This document shows, piece by piece, positions 36,954 to 46,893 of a stretch of DNA of 64,000 nt. Source of the stretch: Poseidonocella pacifica. GTDB taxonomy: Bacteria; Pseudomonadota; Alphaproteobacteria; Rhodobacterales; Rhodobacteraceae. Position 1 is the first letter of the stretch. Each line of letters opens with the position of its first letter. Location of the stretch: assembly GCF_900111875.1 (NCBI RefSeq), contig NZ_FOJU01000001.1, positions 682,001 through 746,000 on the forward strand, in the 5' to 3' direction. Under the pieces are notes generated by a model that worked only from the letters and a program-made list of their open reading frames with translations, was not told where the DNA came from and made no database searches. Made by a program: the position numbers and the translations under genes.

Positions 36954-37187
36954 ATGAGCGACGTCGCAGACCGCGTGAAGAAAATCGTTGTGGAGCACCT
37001 TGGTGTTGAAGAAGAGAAGGTGACAGAGTCCGCCTCGTTCATCGACGACCTGGGCGCGGACAGCCTTGATACGGTCGAGCTTGTGATGGCCTTCGAGGAA
37101 GAGTTCGGGATCGAGATTCCCGACGATGCGGCAGAGACCATCCAGACGTTCGGCGATGCAGTGAAGTTCATCTCCGAAGCGACCTGA
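36954..37187 (+). CDS. acpP: Acyl carrier protein
   Basis: A 77-residue acidic four-helix carrier. The phosphopantetheine attachment Ser37 lies in [19 protein letters not shown], the universal DSL motif, and [16 protein letters not shown] follows. It receives malonyl groups from FabD and carries acyl chains to FabG and FabF. A strong terminator follows at 37218-37250. Confidence 0.98.
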   Translation: MSDVADRVKKIVVEHLGVEEEKVTESASFIDDLGADSLDTVELVMAFEEEFGIEIPDDAAETIQTFGDAVKFISEAT

Positions 37188-37203
37188 GCCAGCACTCGGC
37201 CTA

Positions 37204-38187
37204 TCAGCGAAATTCAGGAGCGGCTCCGAACACTCGGGGCCGCTCTTTTTCTGTCGAGAGAAGCTCCTTGGCCGCCTGAGAGAAATCGGCGGATCGCCGT
37301 GGATCCGCGGCGCGCAAACCGTTCTCTTCCATCACCAGTTCGAGTTCTTCTTCGCTGAGCCGTGGCAGCAAGCGCACCGCACCAGTCTGATCGCGTTGCC
37401 AGACCTGACGGATATGGCGCTGTACGCCGCCGGGCAGGGTGATCACCGCATATTCCGGAAGGTCGACCGCGCGGGCCATGGCAAAGCGGCATCCATGTCG
37501 AGAGATATCGAGCACCCGCAGACTGACAGACATGTCGCCCACACCAAGTTCGGCCGGCAGGTTGCACGGGATACGGCCTTCGTCGCGCCCGTCGATGATC
37601 GTGATCGCGGGCAGGTTCTCTTGCCGCTTTGTCCTTCGACGTGCCCAAGCGATCATTCCGAAACAGATCGCCCAGAGCATGACGGGGCGCATACGCTCCA
37701 CATCCCACAACCGTTCGACCGGGTAGAATATCATCAGCGCCCATTCGAGCTTTTCGCGCCATCCGGGAGGGGCACAGCTCAGCGCGCGAATACCTGCCCT
37801 GATCTTTGCATCGCGTTCGGCGAAGGCATCGGTCGAGATGCCGGATAGCGCGGGCGCGAGGCCCATGATTTCCGCTGTCTTGACGATATCCTGATGCGCG
37901 CGCAGGTGCAGTTCCAGAAGTGCGCGTCCCGGCGCGCCTTCGGGCGGCGGGCCGGCAATGTCGAGCGCCGCATTCGCCTTCAGTACCGCGAAACGGTACG
38001 CAATGTTCAGATCGTAATGCGTTTCCGCAGACGCAATCCGGTCCGAAAAATCCGCGAGACTGGCGGCCCTGAGCAGGGCCTCGCAATAGGGCGGAGGCAC
38101 CGCATCCTGCGCGGCGACGGGCGCGGCGAGGAGGTGGAAACCGGCGGCGAGGAGGGCCCCGCGAAGGAGATGCTTTACGTTGCGCAT
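37204..38187 (-). CDS. Exported or membrane protein with C-terminal PilZ-like domain
   Basis: A 327-residue protein. A signal peptide (MRNVKHLLRGALLAAGFHLLAAPVAA) leads to a helical extracytoplasmic region (residues 27-170), then a hydrophobic segment near 172-185 (MLWAICFGMIAW). After it comes a cytoplasmic RR/K linker and a PilZ-like domain (EGRIPCNLPAELGVGDMSVSLRVLDISRHGCRFAMA). The RxxxR and D/NxSxxG c-di-GMP elements appear as GRDEGRIPC and DISRHGC. So it could sense c-di-GMP across the membrane, although ligand binding is not proven. It sits, opposite in direction, between acpP and fabF. The start follows AGAAGGGA. Confidence 0.75.
   Translation of the reverse strand: MRNVKHLLRGALLAAGFHLLAAPVAAQDAVPPPYCEALLRAASLADFSDRIASAETHYDLNIAYRFAVLKANAALDIAGPPPEGAPGRALLELHLRAHQDIVKTAEIMGLAPALSGISTDAFAERDAKIRAGIRALSCAPPGWREKLEWALMIFYPVERLWDVERMRPVMLWAICFGMIAWARRRTKRQENLPAITIIDGRDEGRIPCNLPAELGVGDMSVSLRVLDISRHGCRFAMARAVDLPEYAVITLPGGVQRHIRQVWQRDQTGAVRLLPRLSEEELELVMEENGLRAADPRRSADFSQAAKELLSTEKERPRVFGAAPEFR
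37218..37250 (+). terminator. acpP intrinsic terminator
   Basis: A 12-base-pair stem (GAGCGGCTCCGA / TCGGGGCCGCTC, one G-T wobble) with loop ACAC is followed directly by TTTTT. It starts 31 bases after the acpP stop and lies inside the last codons of the convergent PilZ-domain gene, so the same DNA serves as coding sequence on the other strand. Confidence 0.92.
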
Positions 38188-38378
38188 TAATCCCTTCTGA
38201 GGGGCAAATATTGACGCATCCTTTGCCGGAGCCTCGATGCCACTTACTATTTCAATAAAATGCACCAGATATGCGAGCGGGCGCGTCTTTGCCGCCTGAT
38301 GCAGTGTCCCGCCCTTGCGGGCCGGCGGGTTTTCCCTGTATTCACGGGCGCGAACCAAGGTTGCGAAAGGGCAGTGAA

Positions 38379-39638
38379 ATGCGGCGAGTGGTTGTGACGG
38401 GGCTGGGGCTTTTGACCCCGCTGGCGTGCGGTGTTGAGGAAACTTGGAAGCGGCTGCTCGACGGCCAATCCGGGGCGGGCACGATCACGCGGTTCGATGC
38501 CAGCAACCTTGCCACCAACTATGCCTGTGAAGTGCCTTTCGGCGATGGGTCGGATGGCACATTCAACCCTGACGATTGGATGGCCCCCAAAGAACGCCGC
38601 AAGGTGGATGACTTCATCTTGTACGGCATGGCAGCGGCGCAACAGGCCGTGATAGATTCCGGCTGGATGCCCGAGGATGACGAAAGTCGGGAGCGAACCG
38701 GCGTCATGATCGGATCGGGCATCGGGGGGCTGCAATCCATCGCCGAGACGGCGGTTCTCATCAAGGAACGTGGGCCACGGAGGGTTTCGCCCTTCTTCAT
38801 TCCCGGCTCGCTGATCAACCTGATTTCGGGGCAGGTCTCCATCAAGTACGGCTTCAAGGGGCCGAACCATGCGGTGGTCACGGCTTGCTCCACGGGCGCA
38901 CATGCGATCGGCGATGCAGCGCGGCTCATCATGTTCGGGGATGCCGATGTCATGGTCGCGGGCGGGGCTGAGGCCGCGATTTGCGAAGTTGGGATCGCGG
39001 GCTTCAACGCCTGCAAGGCGCTCTCCACCAAGCGGGGGGATGAGCCCGAGAAGGCCAGCCGCCCATATGACGCGGACCGCGACGGGTTCGTCATGGGCGA
39101 GGGTGCCGGTATCGTGGTGCTTGAGGAATACGAACATGCCAAGGCGCGCGGCGCAAAGATCTATGCCGAGGTGCTTGGGTACGGGCTCTCGGGGGATGCC
39201 TATCACATCACCGCGCCCAGCGAGGATGGCGATGGGGGCGAACGTTCCATGCGCTCGGCGCTGCGTCACGCGGGGCTGGAGCCGGCCGATCTTGACTACA
39301 TCAACGCGCACGGCACCAGCACCATGGCGGATGTGATCGAACTTGGCGCGGTTGAGCGGCTCATGGGCGATGCGGCGACCGCCGTTACGATGTCCTCCAC
39401 GAAATCGGCCACTGGCCACCTTTTGGGTGCCGCGGGCGCGATTGAGGCGATCTTCTCCATTCTGGCGATCCGCGATCAGGTCGCGCCGCCGACGATCAAC
39501 CTCGATAACCTCGCGGTGGAGACGTCTGTGGATCTGGCTCCCAATGAGAAGCGTGAGCGGGAAATCAACGTCGCGCTGTCCAACTCCTTCGGCTTTGGCG
39601 GCACCAACGCCAGCGTCATCTTCGGGAAAGTCGGCTGA
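38379..39638 (+). CDS. fabF: 3-oxoacyl-ACP synthase II
   Basis: Condensing enzyme of fatty-acid elongation, 419 residues. The catalytic Cys170 is in VVTACSTGAHAIG, and His311 (INAHGTSTMADVIE) and His347 (KSATGHLLGAAGAIEA) complete the Cys-His-His triad of the KASII type. The nearby EGAGIVVLEEYEHA block is also typical. It overlaps mltG by one base (TGATG), so the two are translationally coupled. Confidence 0.97.
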   Translation: MRRVVVTGLGLLTPLACGVEETWKRLLDGQSGAGTITRFDASNLATNYACEVPFGDGSDGTFNPDDWMAPKERRKVDDFILYGMAAAQQAVIDSGWMPEDDESRERTGVMIGSGIGGLQSIAETAVLIKERGPRRVSPFFIPGSLINLISGQVSIKYGFKGPNHAVVTACSTGAHAIGDAARLIMFGDADVMVAGGAEAAICEVGIAGFNACKALSTKRGDEPEKASRPYDADRDGFVMGEGAGIVVLEEYEHAKARGAKIYAEVLGYGLSGDAYHITAPSEDGDGGERSMRSALRHAGLEPADLDYINAHGTSTMADVIELGAVERLMGDAATAVTMSSTKSATGHLLGAAGAIEAIFSILAIRDQVAPPTINLDNLAVETSVDLAPNEKREREINVALSNSFGFGGTNASVIFGKVG

Positions 39639-40792
39639 TGTGGCGAAACATTGCGTCCAACGCCCTGACCATTCTTGTCGTCGGGGCGTTCCTCCTTGGT
39701 GGGGTCGTGATCTGGGGGCAGAAGCGATACGAAGCCGCCGGACCGCTTGAGGCCGCAATCTGTGTGCAGGTTCCCAGCGGAAGCACCATGGCCGCCGTGT
39801 CTCGGGATCTGGCCTCACAAGGGGCCATAACCAGTGATCGGATTTTCCGGATCGGCGCGGATTACACCGACAAATCCGGCGCGCTCAAGGCCGGGAGCTT
39901 TCTCGTTCCCGAAGGCACGAGCATGGCGGAGATCGTCGACATCATCACGCGGGGCGGGCCGAGCACATGCGGCACCGAGGTCGTCTTTCGCGTCAGCGTC
40001 TCGCGCATCTTCGGCGAAGTGCGGGAGCTTGATCCCGCAACTGGCGTCTATGTCGAAACCGCAGAATTCAACCTGAATGAAGAGGATCGCCCGGACGCCT
40101 ATACCCAGGTGCGCGCGGAGCCTTTTACCGATTACCGGCTTGTTGTCGCAGAAGGCGTTACGAGTTGGCAGGTCGCTCAAGCGCTTGGAATGATTGACTT
40201 GCTTGAGGGTGATATCGCCGAAACGCCCGCCGAGGGCAGTCTTGCACCCGCAAGCTATGATCTCTCCGAGGGGCAGGATCGGGCGGATATTCTCGCACGA
40301 ATGCAGGCGCGCCAGAGCGCGATATTGGCCGCCGCATGGGAATCCCGTGATGACGATCTGCCGGTGTCGACGATGGAAGAGGCGCTTATCCTTGCCTCCA
40401 TCATCGAGAAGGAAACAGGGGTTCCCGAGGAACGCAAACAAGTGGCGAGCGTGTTTGTGAACCGGTTGCGCATGGGGATGCGTCTGCAGACCGATCCGAC
40501 GGTGATCTATGGGATCACCAAGGGTGAGGGCGTTCTGGGCCGTGGGCTCCGCCGCAGCGAGCTTGATGCCGAAACGCCTTACAACACCTATGTGATCGCC
40601 GGCCTGCCGCCGACCCCGATTGCCAACCCCGGTCAGGCCAGCATCGAGGCGGCCTTGTCGCCTGCCGAAACCGACTACGTCTATTTCGTGGCGGATGGCA
40701 GCGGAGGGCATGCCTTTGCCGAAACGCTTGATGAGCACAATCGCAATGTGGCCCGCTGGCGCGAGATAGAGCAGGGTGCGAGCGGTCAGTAG
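39638..40792 (+). CDS. mltG: Endolytic murein transglycosylase MltG
   Basis: Membrane-anchored enzyme that cleaves nascent glycan strands and sets their length. One N-terminal helix ([27 protein letters not shown]) is followed by a LysM-like subdomain and the YceG core with catalytic [26 protein letters not shown] (Glu257/Glu259 region) and QTDPTVIYG. The 384-residue protein has about 60 extra residues (105-165) before the core compared with E. coli MltG (340). The fabF-mltG coupling links lipid and wall synthesis. Confidence 0.95.
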   Translation: MWRNIASNALTILVVGAFLLGGVVIWGQKRYEAAGPLEAAICVQVPSGSTMAAVSRDLASQGAITSDRIFRIGADYTDKSGALKAGSFLVPEGTSMAEIVDIITRGGPSTCGTEVVFRVSVSRIFGEVRELDPATGVYVETAEFNLNEEDRPDAYTQVRAEPFTDYRLVVAEGVTSWQVAQALGMIDLLEGDIAETPAEGSLAPASYDLSEGQDRADILARMQARQSAILAAAWESRDDDLPVSTMEEALILASIIEKETGVPEERKQVASVFVNRLRMGMRLQTDPTVIYGITKGEGVLGRGLRRSELDAETPYNTYVIAGLPPTPIANPGQASIEAALSPAETDYVYFVADGSGGHAFAETLDEHNRNVARWREIEQGASGQ

Positions 40793-40801
40793 CGTCGCCT
40801 G

Positions 40802-40829
40802 ACACGTGGGGCGGCGGCGTCCCACGTGT
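40802..40829 (+). terminator. Hairpin after mltG
   Basis: A nine-base-pair stem (ACACGTGGG / CCCACGTGT) with a G+C-rich ten-base loop begins ten bases after the mltG stop. No T-tract follows, so its role as terminator is uncertain. The remaining ~165 bases to lepA hold no recognised feature. Confidence 0.45.
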
Positions 40830-40995
40830 ACGTGAAGCAGGGTTTCTTGCCCCGGCGTTCAGCGGCGCCGGGATTGCGCAGGGAAAGCCACCGGGCTTGC
40901 TCAGGGCATATAGAGGCTTCCCACCGTTGCCAGACAACCCCGGCGACGATCAACCACCATTGACGCGCCACACAAACAGCAGCATATCCGGGCCC

Positions 40996-42795
40996 ATGAC
41001 AGACCTTTCACATATCCGCAATTTCTCCATCGTCGCCCATATCGACCACGGGAAAAGCACGCTCGCCGATCGCCTGATCCAGATGACCGATACGGTCGCG
41101 GAACGGGACATGAAGGAGCAGATGCTCGACGCGATGGATATCGAGCGTGAGCGCGGGATCACCATCAAGGCCAACACCGTTCGGATCGACTACACCGCGG
41201 TCGATGGTGAGCAATATGTGCTCAACCTCATCGACACGCCTGGCCACGTCGATTTCGCCTATGAGGTCTCCCGCTCCATGCGCGCGGTCGAAGGGTCCTT
41301 GCTCGTGGTGGACAGCACTCAAGGGGTCGAGGCGCAAACCCTCGCCAACGTCTATCAGGCGATCGATGCGAACCATGAGATTGTGCCCGTCCTCAACAAG
41401 ATCGATCTGCCGGCCACCGACTGTGATCGTGTCGCCGAACAGATCGAGGATGTGATAGGTATCGATGCCTCTGATGCGATCCGTGTCTCCGCCAAGACCG
41501 GCGTCGGTATTCGCGAGACGCTTGAGGCCATCATCCACAGGCTCCCCGCTCCGACGGGGGATCGCGACGCCCCGCTCAAAGCGATGCTGGTGGATAGCTG
41601 GTATGATGCTTACCTCGGCGTTGTCGTGCTCGTGCGTATCATGGACGGTGTGCTCAAGAAGGGCGACCGCGTGCGCATGATGCAGAACGGCTCCGTCCAT
41701 CATGTCGACCGGATCGGCGTTTTCCGCCCCGCGATGACCGTTGTGGACCAGCTTGGCCCGGGGGAGATCGGCTTTCTCACCGCGTCGATCAAGCAGGTGC
41801 GCGATACCAAGGTCGGCGACACCATCACCCATGAAAAACGCGGCACCGACAAACCGCTGCCCGGCTTCAAACCCTCTGTCCCGGTCGTTTTCTGCGGCCT
41901 TTTCCCGGTCGACAACGCCGAGTTTGAGGACCTGCGCGACGCGATTGAGAAACTCGCCCTCAACGACGCCAGCTTCTCCTACGAGATGGAGACCTCCGCT
42001 GCCCTCGGCTTCGGCTTCCGCTGCGGCTTTCTCGGTCTGCTGCACCTTGAGGTGATCCGCGACCGGATCGAGCGCGAGTACGACATCGACCTCATCACCA
42101 CCGCACCCTCCGTGATTTATCACATCTATGGCCGCGACGGTGAGGTGACTGAGTTGCACAACCCCGCCGACATGCCCGACCCCTCCACGATCGACCACAT
42201 CGAGGAGCCCCGCATCAAGGCCACCATCCTTGTCCCCGACGACTTTCTCGGTGACGTGCTCAAACTCTGTCAGGATCGCCGCGGTATCCAGATGGACCTG
42301 ACCTATGCCGGCTCCCGCGCCATGGTGGTCTATGATCTGCCGCTCAACGAGGTGGTTTTTGATTTCTACGACCGGCTCAAATCGGTGACAAAGGGCTATG
42401 CCTCCTTCGATTACCAACTGCTCGGCTATCGCACCGACAACCTCGTCAAGATGCAGGTCCTCGTCAACGATGAACCGGTGGACGCGCTCTCCACCATGGT
42501 GCACCGCGACCGTGCGGAACAACGCGGCCGCGCCATGTGTGAAAAGCTCAAGGACCTCATCCCGCGCCACATGTTCAAGATTCCGATCCAGGCAGCCATC
42601 GGCGGCAAGGTCATCGCCCGAGAGACGCTGGCGGCCCTTCGCAAGGATGTGACCGCGAAATGCTACGGCGGCGACGTGACCCGGAAGAAGAAGCTACTGG
42701 AGAAGCAGAAGGCTGGTAAAAAGAAGATGCGCCAGTTCGGAAAAGTGGAGATCCCGCAGCAGGCGTTTATTAGCGCGCTGAAGATGGACTCTTGA
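40996..42795 (+). CDS. lepA: Elongation factor 4 (LepA)
   Basis: Ribosome-associated GTPase that back-translocates or helps ribosome assembly under stress, 599 residues. G-domain motifs are AHIDHGKS (G1), ERGITIKA (switch I), DTPGH (G3), and NKIDLP (G4). The LepA-only C-terminal domain ends with [37 protein letters not shown] 40996 gives the family start. A strong terminator follows. Confidence 0.98.
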   Translation: MTDLSHIRNFSIVAHIDHGKSTLADRLIQMTDTVAERDMKEQMLDAMDIERERGITIKANTVRIDYTAVDGEQYVLNLIDTPGHVDFAYEVSRSMRAVEGSLLVVDSTQGVEAQTLANVYQAIDANHEIVPVLNKIDLPATDCDRVAEQIEDVIGIDASDAIRVSAKTGVGIRETLEAIIHRLPAPTGDRDAPLKAMLVDSWYDAYLGVVVLVRIMDGVLKKGDRVRMMQNGSVHHVDRIGVFRPAMTVVDQLGPGEIGFLTASIKQVRDTKVGDTITHEKRGTDKPLPGFKPSVPVVFCGLFPVDNAEFEDLRDAIEKLALNDASFSYEMETSAALGFGFRCGFLGLLHLEVIRDRIEREYDIDLITTAPSVIYHIYGRDGEVTELHNPADMPDPSTIDHIEEPRIKATILVPDDFLGDVLKLCQDRRGIQMDLTYAGSRAMVVYDLPLNEVVFDFYDRLKSVTKGYASFDYQLLGYRTDNLVKMQVLVNDEPVDALSTMVHRDRAEQRGRAMCEKLKDLIPRHMFKIPIQAAIGGKVIARETLAALRKDVTAKCYGGDVTRKKKLLEKQKAGKKKMRQFGKVEIPQQAFISALKMDS

Positions 42796-42820
42796 AAACG
42801 TCTGTCCTCAAGTCCTGAAC

Positions 42821-42849
42821 CGGGGCCCCGCGCGGGGCCCCGTTTTCGT
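42821..42849 (+). terminator. lepA intrinsic terminator
   Basis: A 22-base perfect palindrome (CGGGGCCCCGC then its complement, 42821-42842; nine-base-pair stem with GCGC loop) followed by TTTTCGTTT. It lies 26 bases past the lepA stop and closes the fabF-mltG-lepA side before the AT-rich orphan gene. Confidence 0.9.
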
Positions 42850-42896
42850 TTGGGTATTTTTGGACAGCGACGGATGAGATGAGCGACTAAAACTAC

Positions 42897-42933
42897 GGCA
42901 AAGCTATTCACAGAAATAGCTTTCAGTTTTGCC
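42897..42933 (+). repeat. Compound inverted repeat upstream of the orphan gene
   Basis: AAAGCTATT (42900-42908) and AATAGCTTT (42915-42923) form a perfect nine-base stem with loop CACAGA. A second pair, GGCAAA (42897) with TTTTGCC (42927-42933), brackets it. The repeat ends 33 bases before the orphan start. It may be the operator or promoter-proximal hairpin of that gene, or a second terminator for lepA. Confidence 0.6.
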
Positions 42934-42965
42934 AAGACGCTTAGACCCCCCTTTAGAGGCCCAAT

Positions 42966-43700
42966 ATGTCAGGTAAAACAAACGACGGCGAGCTACAGCA
43001 GTTTCTGGCTAGCTGCCAGCATAACTTAAGCGCTCATCTAAGTTCCATTCCTGCTTTCGTCAGAGCGTTCGATCAAGACAATCATAAACTTGTTGGATTG
43101 CTTTCCAGCCCCCGTCACGTCGAATGTGCCAAATTGATGATTCAAGCGCAAGCGAGTTTGAGATCAGCTATTGTGTGTTCTAGGATTGGAATGTCTATTG
43201 CAGTTAATGCGATACTCCGACAAGCGATTGAGTATTCCGCACATGCATATCTTCTTCGCTTCGACGAGAAGTTTTCTGAAGCGTGGGGGGCTGTCGAACC
43301 CAGTTCAAAGCAGAGGGATATTCTTCGTCGTTGGAAGTCTAGATTTCGACATATGTTAGAGAATCGTGATCCGAAGCTTTGGAAGCTTTTCGAGGGGAAC
43401 TACTCTGATTGGATTGATTTTGGGGCACATCCAAGCTCGATAGCGCTAGAGACCGTAATTCAATACAAATTTGAACCGAACTCCCGCGATGGAGATATGA
43501 TTTTTGGTATCTTAACTAGCGAAGAAGAGCGCAAATACGCTTGGTTCAGTTTTGGTAATGCGAGTTTGATATTTTCTGATATTTTTTCTTATATTTGGCC
43601 AGACAGATATAATTTAGTCGACGGAAGTAAAATGAAAGCAAATTCTTCGCGTTATTTTTATGTGTGGATGCAGAAGCACCCCCTCGTAGAAGAAGAATAG
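42966..43700 (+). CDS. AT-rich orphan gene, unknown function
   Basis: A 244-residue protein not assigned to a family. It is mostly helical, with no signal peptide and no long hydrophobic segment. Notable residues are AKLMIQAQASLRSAIVCSRIG (54-74), IEYSAHAYLLRF (near 88-99), and an aromatic C-terminus (FSDIFSYIWPDRYNLVD). Base use is unlike all neighbours: 43561-43620 has 17 G/C in 60 bases, and many codons end in A or T. That suggests horizontal transfer. GAGGC at 42955-42959 is a weak RBS. It stands alone between the lepA terminator and a convergent small gene. A defence or abortive-infection role is possible but unproven. Confidence 0.7.
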   Translation: MSGKTNDGELQQFLASCQHNLSAHLSSIPAFVRAFDQDNHKLVGLLSSPRHVECAKLMIQAQASLRSAIVCSRIGMSIAVNAILRQAIEYSAHAYLLRFDEKFSEAWGAVEPSSKQRDILRRWKSRFRHMLENRDPKLWKLFEGNYSDWIDFGAHPSSIALETVIQYKFEPNSRDGDMIFGILTSEEERKYAWFSFGNASLIFSDIFSYIWPDRYNLVDGSKMKANSSRYFYVWMQKHPLVEEE

Positions 43701-43878
43701 GAGGGTAGGTGAAAGACGCGCGGAATGAAGGTCAAAGGCCGTCGGGCGAGCGACGCATAGCCCTGCCGCACCGGCGCTTCCGCAACCGTCCCGAGCAACC
43801 CAACCCATCCACGGACGCGGCACCATAAATCAACCTGATCATCCCAACCGCCCCCCAAACACACCCAAGCGCATACGC

Positions 43879-43903
43879 AAAAACGCCCGCCGAATGGCGA
43901 GCG
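43879..43903 (-). terminator. Intrinsic terminator, minus strand
   Basis: On the minus strand CGCTCGCC-ATTC-GGCGGGCG (one G-T wobble) is followed by TTTTTG. It ends the transcript of the small membrane protein at 43949-44248. The rest of the 43701-43948 gap carries no recognised gene. Confidence 0.75.
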
Positions 43904-43948
43904 CTGTGAGCCGATCAAAAGCTGAGCCTTGGGATCAAACGCCCTAGA

Positions 43949-44248
43949 TCAGGCCGCTGTGGTGTTCTTGTCGCGGGGAGATTGCGGGGCGACTTCCGTT
44001 GTGGCGCGTTCGGCGAGGGTGAACTGTGCATCAAGCAGAAGCTCTTCATCCAGAAGGTCCTCGGCGTGCAAATCCTCCTGTTCCTCTTCCTTGCGTAACA
44101 GCACGGGGGCAGCGACAAGGCCCATACCGGCCCAGCCACCCAGCACATAGGCCGAAAGGCAGGCGAGAATGCCGTATCCCGAATAAGCTGCAGTTCCCGC
44201 AGCGACAGCACCGCCGCCGACACCGCTGAGAAGAAACAGGATCATCAT
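43949..44248 (-). CDS. Small membrane protein with acidic tail
   Basis: A 99-residue protein: two Gly/Ala-rich hydrophobic segments (MMILFLLSGVGGGAVAAG, and YGILACLSAYVLGGWAGMGLVAAPVLL) followed by a charged cytoplasmic tail very rich in Glu and Asp (KEEEQEDLHAEDLLDEELLLD). The start at 44248 has GAAGGAG ten bases upstream. It ends before a terminator. No function recognised. Confidence 0.7.
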   Translation of the reverse strand: MMILFLLSGVGGGAVAAGTAAYSGYGILACLSAYVLGGWAGMGLVAAPVLLRKEEEQEDLHAEDLLDEELLLDAQFTLAERATTEVAPQSPRDKNTTAA

Positions 44249-44375
44249 GAAAAGGCACTCCTTCGCCGGGATCACCGCGGACACACACCCGCGCAATGAC
44301 CTCAGCCTGACGCCCAAATCCTAACGAAGCCTTAAATCCCCCCGGCAGTCGGAAAGAAGGGTTAACCTTGCGTTG

Positions 44376-45626
44376 TCAGCCGAGCCGGACAAGCGCGTGG
44401 CGCTTGCGGCCCGCGCTGAGCTTGATCGGCTGGCTCAGATCGGCGACCGTAATGAGGCGGCCCGCATCCGCCAGTAGGTCGTCGTTGAGCCGCGCGCCAT
44501 TTTCCGCGATGAGGCGTTTGGCGTCCTTTCCGGACTTGGCGAGCCCCGAGCGCGTCAGAAGCTGTACCACGGAAATCCCGTCGCCAATCTCCGCCGCGTC
44601 GAGCGATAGGGTTGGCAGGTCATCCCCGACGCCGCCCTGTTCAAAGACCTCCCGCGCGGTATCCTGCGCAGCTTTCGCCGCCTCGGCCCCGTGGAGAAGC
44701 GCCGTCACCTCATTGGCCAGACGGATCTTGGCCTCATTGATTTCAGCGCCATCGAGCGATCCAAGACGCTCACATTCATCCACCGGCAGCTCGGTGTAGA
44801 GCTTGAGGAACCGGCCCACATCCGCGTCGGTGGTATTGCGCCAGAACTGCCAGAACTCATAGGGGCTGAGCATCTCGGCGTTGAGCCAGATGGCCCCGCC
44901 CGCGCTCTTGCCCATCTTGCGCCCGTCGCTTGTGGTCAGCAGCGGGGAGGTCAGCCCATAAATCTCATGGTCCAGCACCCGGCGCGTCAGGTCGATCCCG
45001 TTGACGATGTTGCCCCACTGGTCCGAGCCGCCCATCTGAAGCAGACAGCCGTAGCGGCGGTTGAGTTCCAGAAAATCGTAGGCCTGCAGGATCATGTAGT
45101 TGAATTCGAGGAAGGAGAGCGATTGCTCCCGATCAAGGCGCGATTTCACGGATTCAAATGACAGCATACGGTTCACGCTGAAATGGCGCCCGATATCGCG
45201 CAGGAACTCAAGGTAATTGAGCCCGTCGAGCCATTCGGCATTGTCGAGCATGATCGCGTCGGCAGGGGCGTCGCCATAGGACAGGTAGCGCGCGAACACC
45301 CGGCTCATCCCCTCTATGTTGTCCGCAATCTGCTCGGGGCCGAGCAGCGGCCGCTCATCTGACCGGAAGGAGGGATCGCCCACCTTGGTGGTGCCGCCGC
45401 CCATGAGGGTGATCGGCTTGTGCCCGGTTTTCTGCAACCACCGCAGCATCATGATGTTGAGCAGGTGCCCGACGTGGAGAGACTTCGCCGTCGCATCATA
45501 GCCGATGTAGGCCGGAACGACCCCGGCGAGCAGAGCCTCGTCCAGCCCCTGAAAATCGGTGCAGTCCGCGAGGAAGCCGCGCTCCTTCATCACGTGGAGG
45601 AAATCCGATTTGGGCTGATAAGTCAT
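44376..45626 (-). CDS. tyrS: Tyrosyl-tRNA synthetase
   Basis: Class I synthetase charging tRNA-Tyr, 416 residues (E. coli 424). The HIGH motif appears as LHVGHLLNI, the KMSKS loop as [10 protein letters not shown], and the specificity region as [15 protein letters not shown]. The C-terminal S4-like RNA-binding domain carries [23 protein letters not shown] 45626 has AGGGA eight bases upstream. Divergent from anmK with 64 bases between starts. Confidence 0.97.
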   Translation of the reverse strand: MTYQPKSDFLHVMKERGFLADCTDFQGLDEALLAGVVPAYIGYDATAKSLHVGHLLNIMMLRWLQKTGHKPITLMGGGTTKVGDPSFRSDERPLLGPEQIADNIEGMSRVFARYLSYGDAPADAIMLDNAEWLDGLNYLEFLRDIGRHFSVNRMLSFESVKSRLDREQSLSFLEFNYMILQAYDFLELNRRYGCLLQMGGSDQWGNIVNGIDLTRRVLDHEIYGLTSPLLTTSDGRKMGKSAGGAIWLNAEMLSPYEFWQFWRNTTDADVGRFLKLYTELPVDECERLGSLDGAEINEAKIRLANEVTALLHGAEAAKAAQDTAREVFEQGGVGDDLPTLSLDAAEIGDGISVVQLLTRSGLAKSGKDAKRLIAENGARLNDDLLADAGRLITVADLSQPIKLSAGRKRHALVRLG

Positions 45627-45690
45627 CTTGCTTGTCCCTGTTTGCATCTCGGCGCTACCTATAGGCGGGCAGTGGGCAAAGGAAAAGACC

Positions 45691-46779
45691 ATGCGGGACG
45701 AGCGGATCATCACGGCAATGGGCACGATGTCGGGCACGTCGCTCGATGGTGTGGACGCGGCCATTCTGCGAACCGACGGGCGCAGGATCGACGTCTTTGG
45801 CGAAGGGGCGTATCGGCCTTACTCGGAGGTGGAACGCGCCACGCTGCGCGCTGCGCTTGGCCGGTGGCCCGGAACGGGTCTGAACGATGCTGCACGGGTG
45901 GTGCTTGACGCACATACCGAGGTCATGAACAGGCTCGGGCCGGCTGAAATCTGCGGGTTTCATGGCCAGACACTCGCGCATGATCCGCGCGGGCAGGGAA
46001 CGCACCAGCTTGGGGATGGGGAAGAGCTGGCTGCGCGGCTTGGGTTGCCCGTCGCGTGGGATTTCCGGAGCGAGGACATTCGGCAGGGGGGCGAGGGCGC
46101 GCCGCTTGCCCCAGTGTTTCATCACGCCTGCGCTATCTGGGCAGGGGTGTCGGAGCCGGTCGCATTTCTCAATCTGGGCGGTGTGGGAAACCTGACTTAC
46201 GTCAACCCGACCTTTGAGCCGGAAAATGCAGGTGCCCTTCTCGCGTTCGACACCGGGCCGGCCAACGCCCCGTTGAATGATCTGATGCAGTCGCGCTTTG
46301 GTCGCGACATTGATGTCGGCGGGGCGCTGTCCGCGTCTGGCGTCACAGACGCGGAGGTGATGGCCGCCTTCGCAGCGCATCCATATTTTCGCCGCCCTCC
46401 ACCAAAGTCGCTGGACCGCGACGACTTTCCAAGCCTTCTGGCGGCTGTTGAAGGGCTTGGGGACGCGGATGCGGCGGCGACGCTGGCGGCGGCGGCTGTG
46501 CATGGCGTGATCGTTGGTCTCAAAGCCTGCCCATCCGCGCCTACGAGACTGCTGGTGACGGGGGGCGGGCGGCACAACGCGGCCCTCATGGCCGGGCTGT
46601 CCGCCGGGGCTGATTGTCCGGTTGAGCCCGTTGAAGCGATCGGATTGGATGGGGACCTGCTGGAGGCGCAGGCCTTTGCATTTCTGGCTGTAAGAGTGCT
46701 GCGCGGCCTGCCGAATTCCTTCCCTTCAACCACCGGCGCGCGGCATCCTGTGTCGGGGGGGCGGATCTCCTCTCCCTGA
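45691..46779 (+). CDS. anmK: Anhydro-N-acetylmuramic acid kinase
   Basis: Phosphorylates and opens 1,6-anhydro-MurNAc during peptidoglycan recycling, 362 residues. The start [21 protein letters not shown], then [36 protein letters not shown] and [12 protein letters not shown] are the ASKHA-kinase motifs of AnmK. ATG 45691 follows AAAGGAAAAG. It supports recycling of fragments released by the lytic transglycosylases in this window. Confidence 0.95.
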   Translation: MRDERIITAMGTMSGTSLDGVDAAILRTDGRRIDVFGEGAYRPYSEVERATLRAALGRWPGTGLNDAARVVLDAHTEVMNRLGPAEICGFHGQTLAHDPRGQGTHQLGDGEELAARLGLPVAWDFRSEDIRQGGEGAPLAPVFHHACAIWAGVSEPVAFLNLGGVGNLTYVNPTFEPENAGALLAFDTGPANAPLNDLMQSRFGRDIDVGGALSASGVTDAEVMAAFAAHPYFRRPPPKSLDRDDFPSLLAAVEGLGDADAAATLAAAAVHGVIVGLKACPSAPTRLLVTGGGRHNAALMAGLSAGADCPVEPVEAIGLDGDLLEAQAFAFLAVRVLRGLPNSFPSTTGARHPVSGGRISSP

Positions 46780-46893
46780 TCGACAGATGGGGCGGAACCT
46801 CGGGGTGCCGGGCGCGTTGAGCAACGACCCAGCCAAGGGCGCGTGCCACGTGCCCCAAACCGAATACCGGACAGCAAGCGAGGATCCCCTACG

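Noticed and set aside
41008-42570. 520-codon minus-strand frame
   Set aside because: Exact antisense shadow of lepA.
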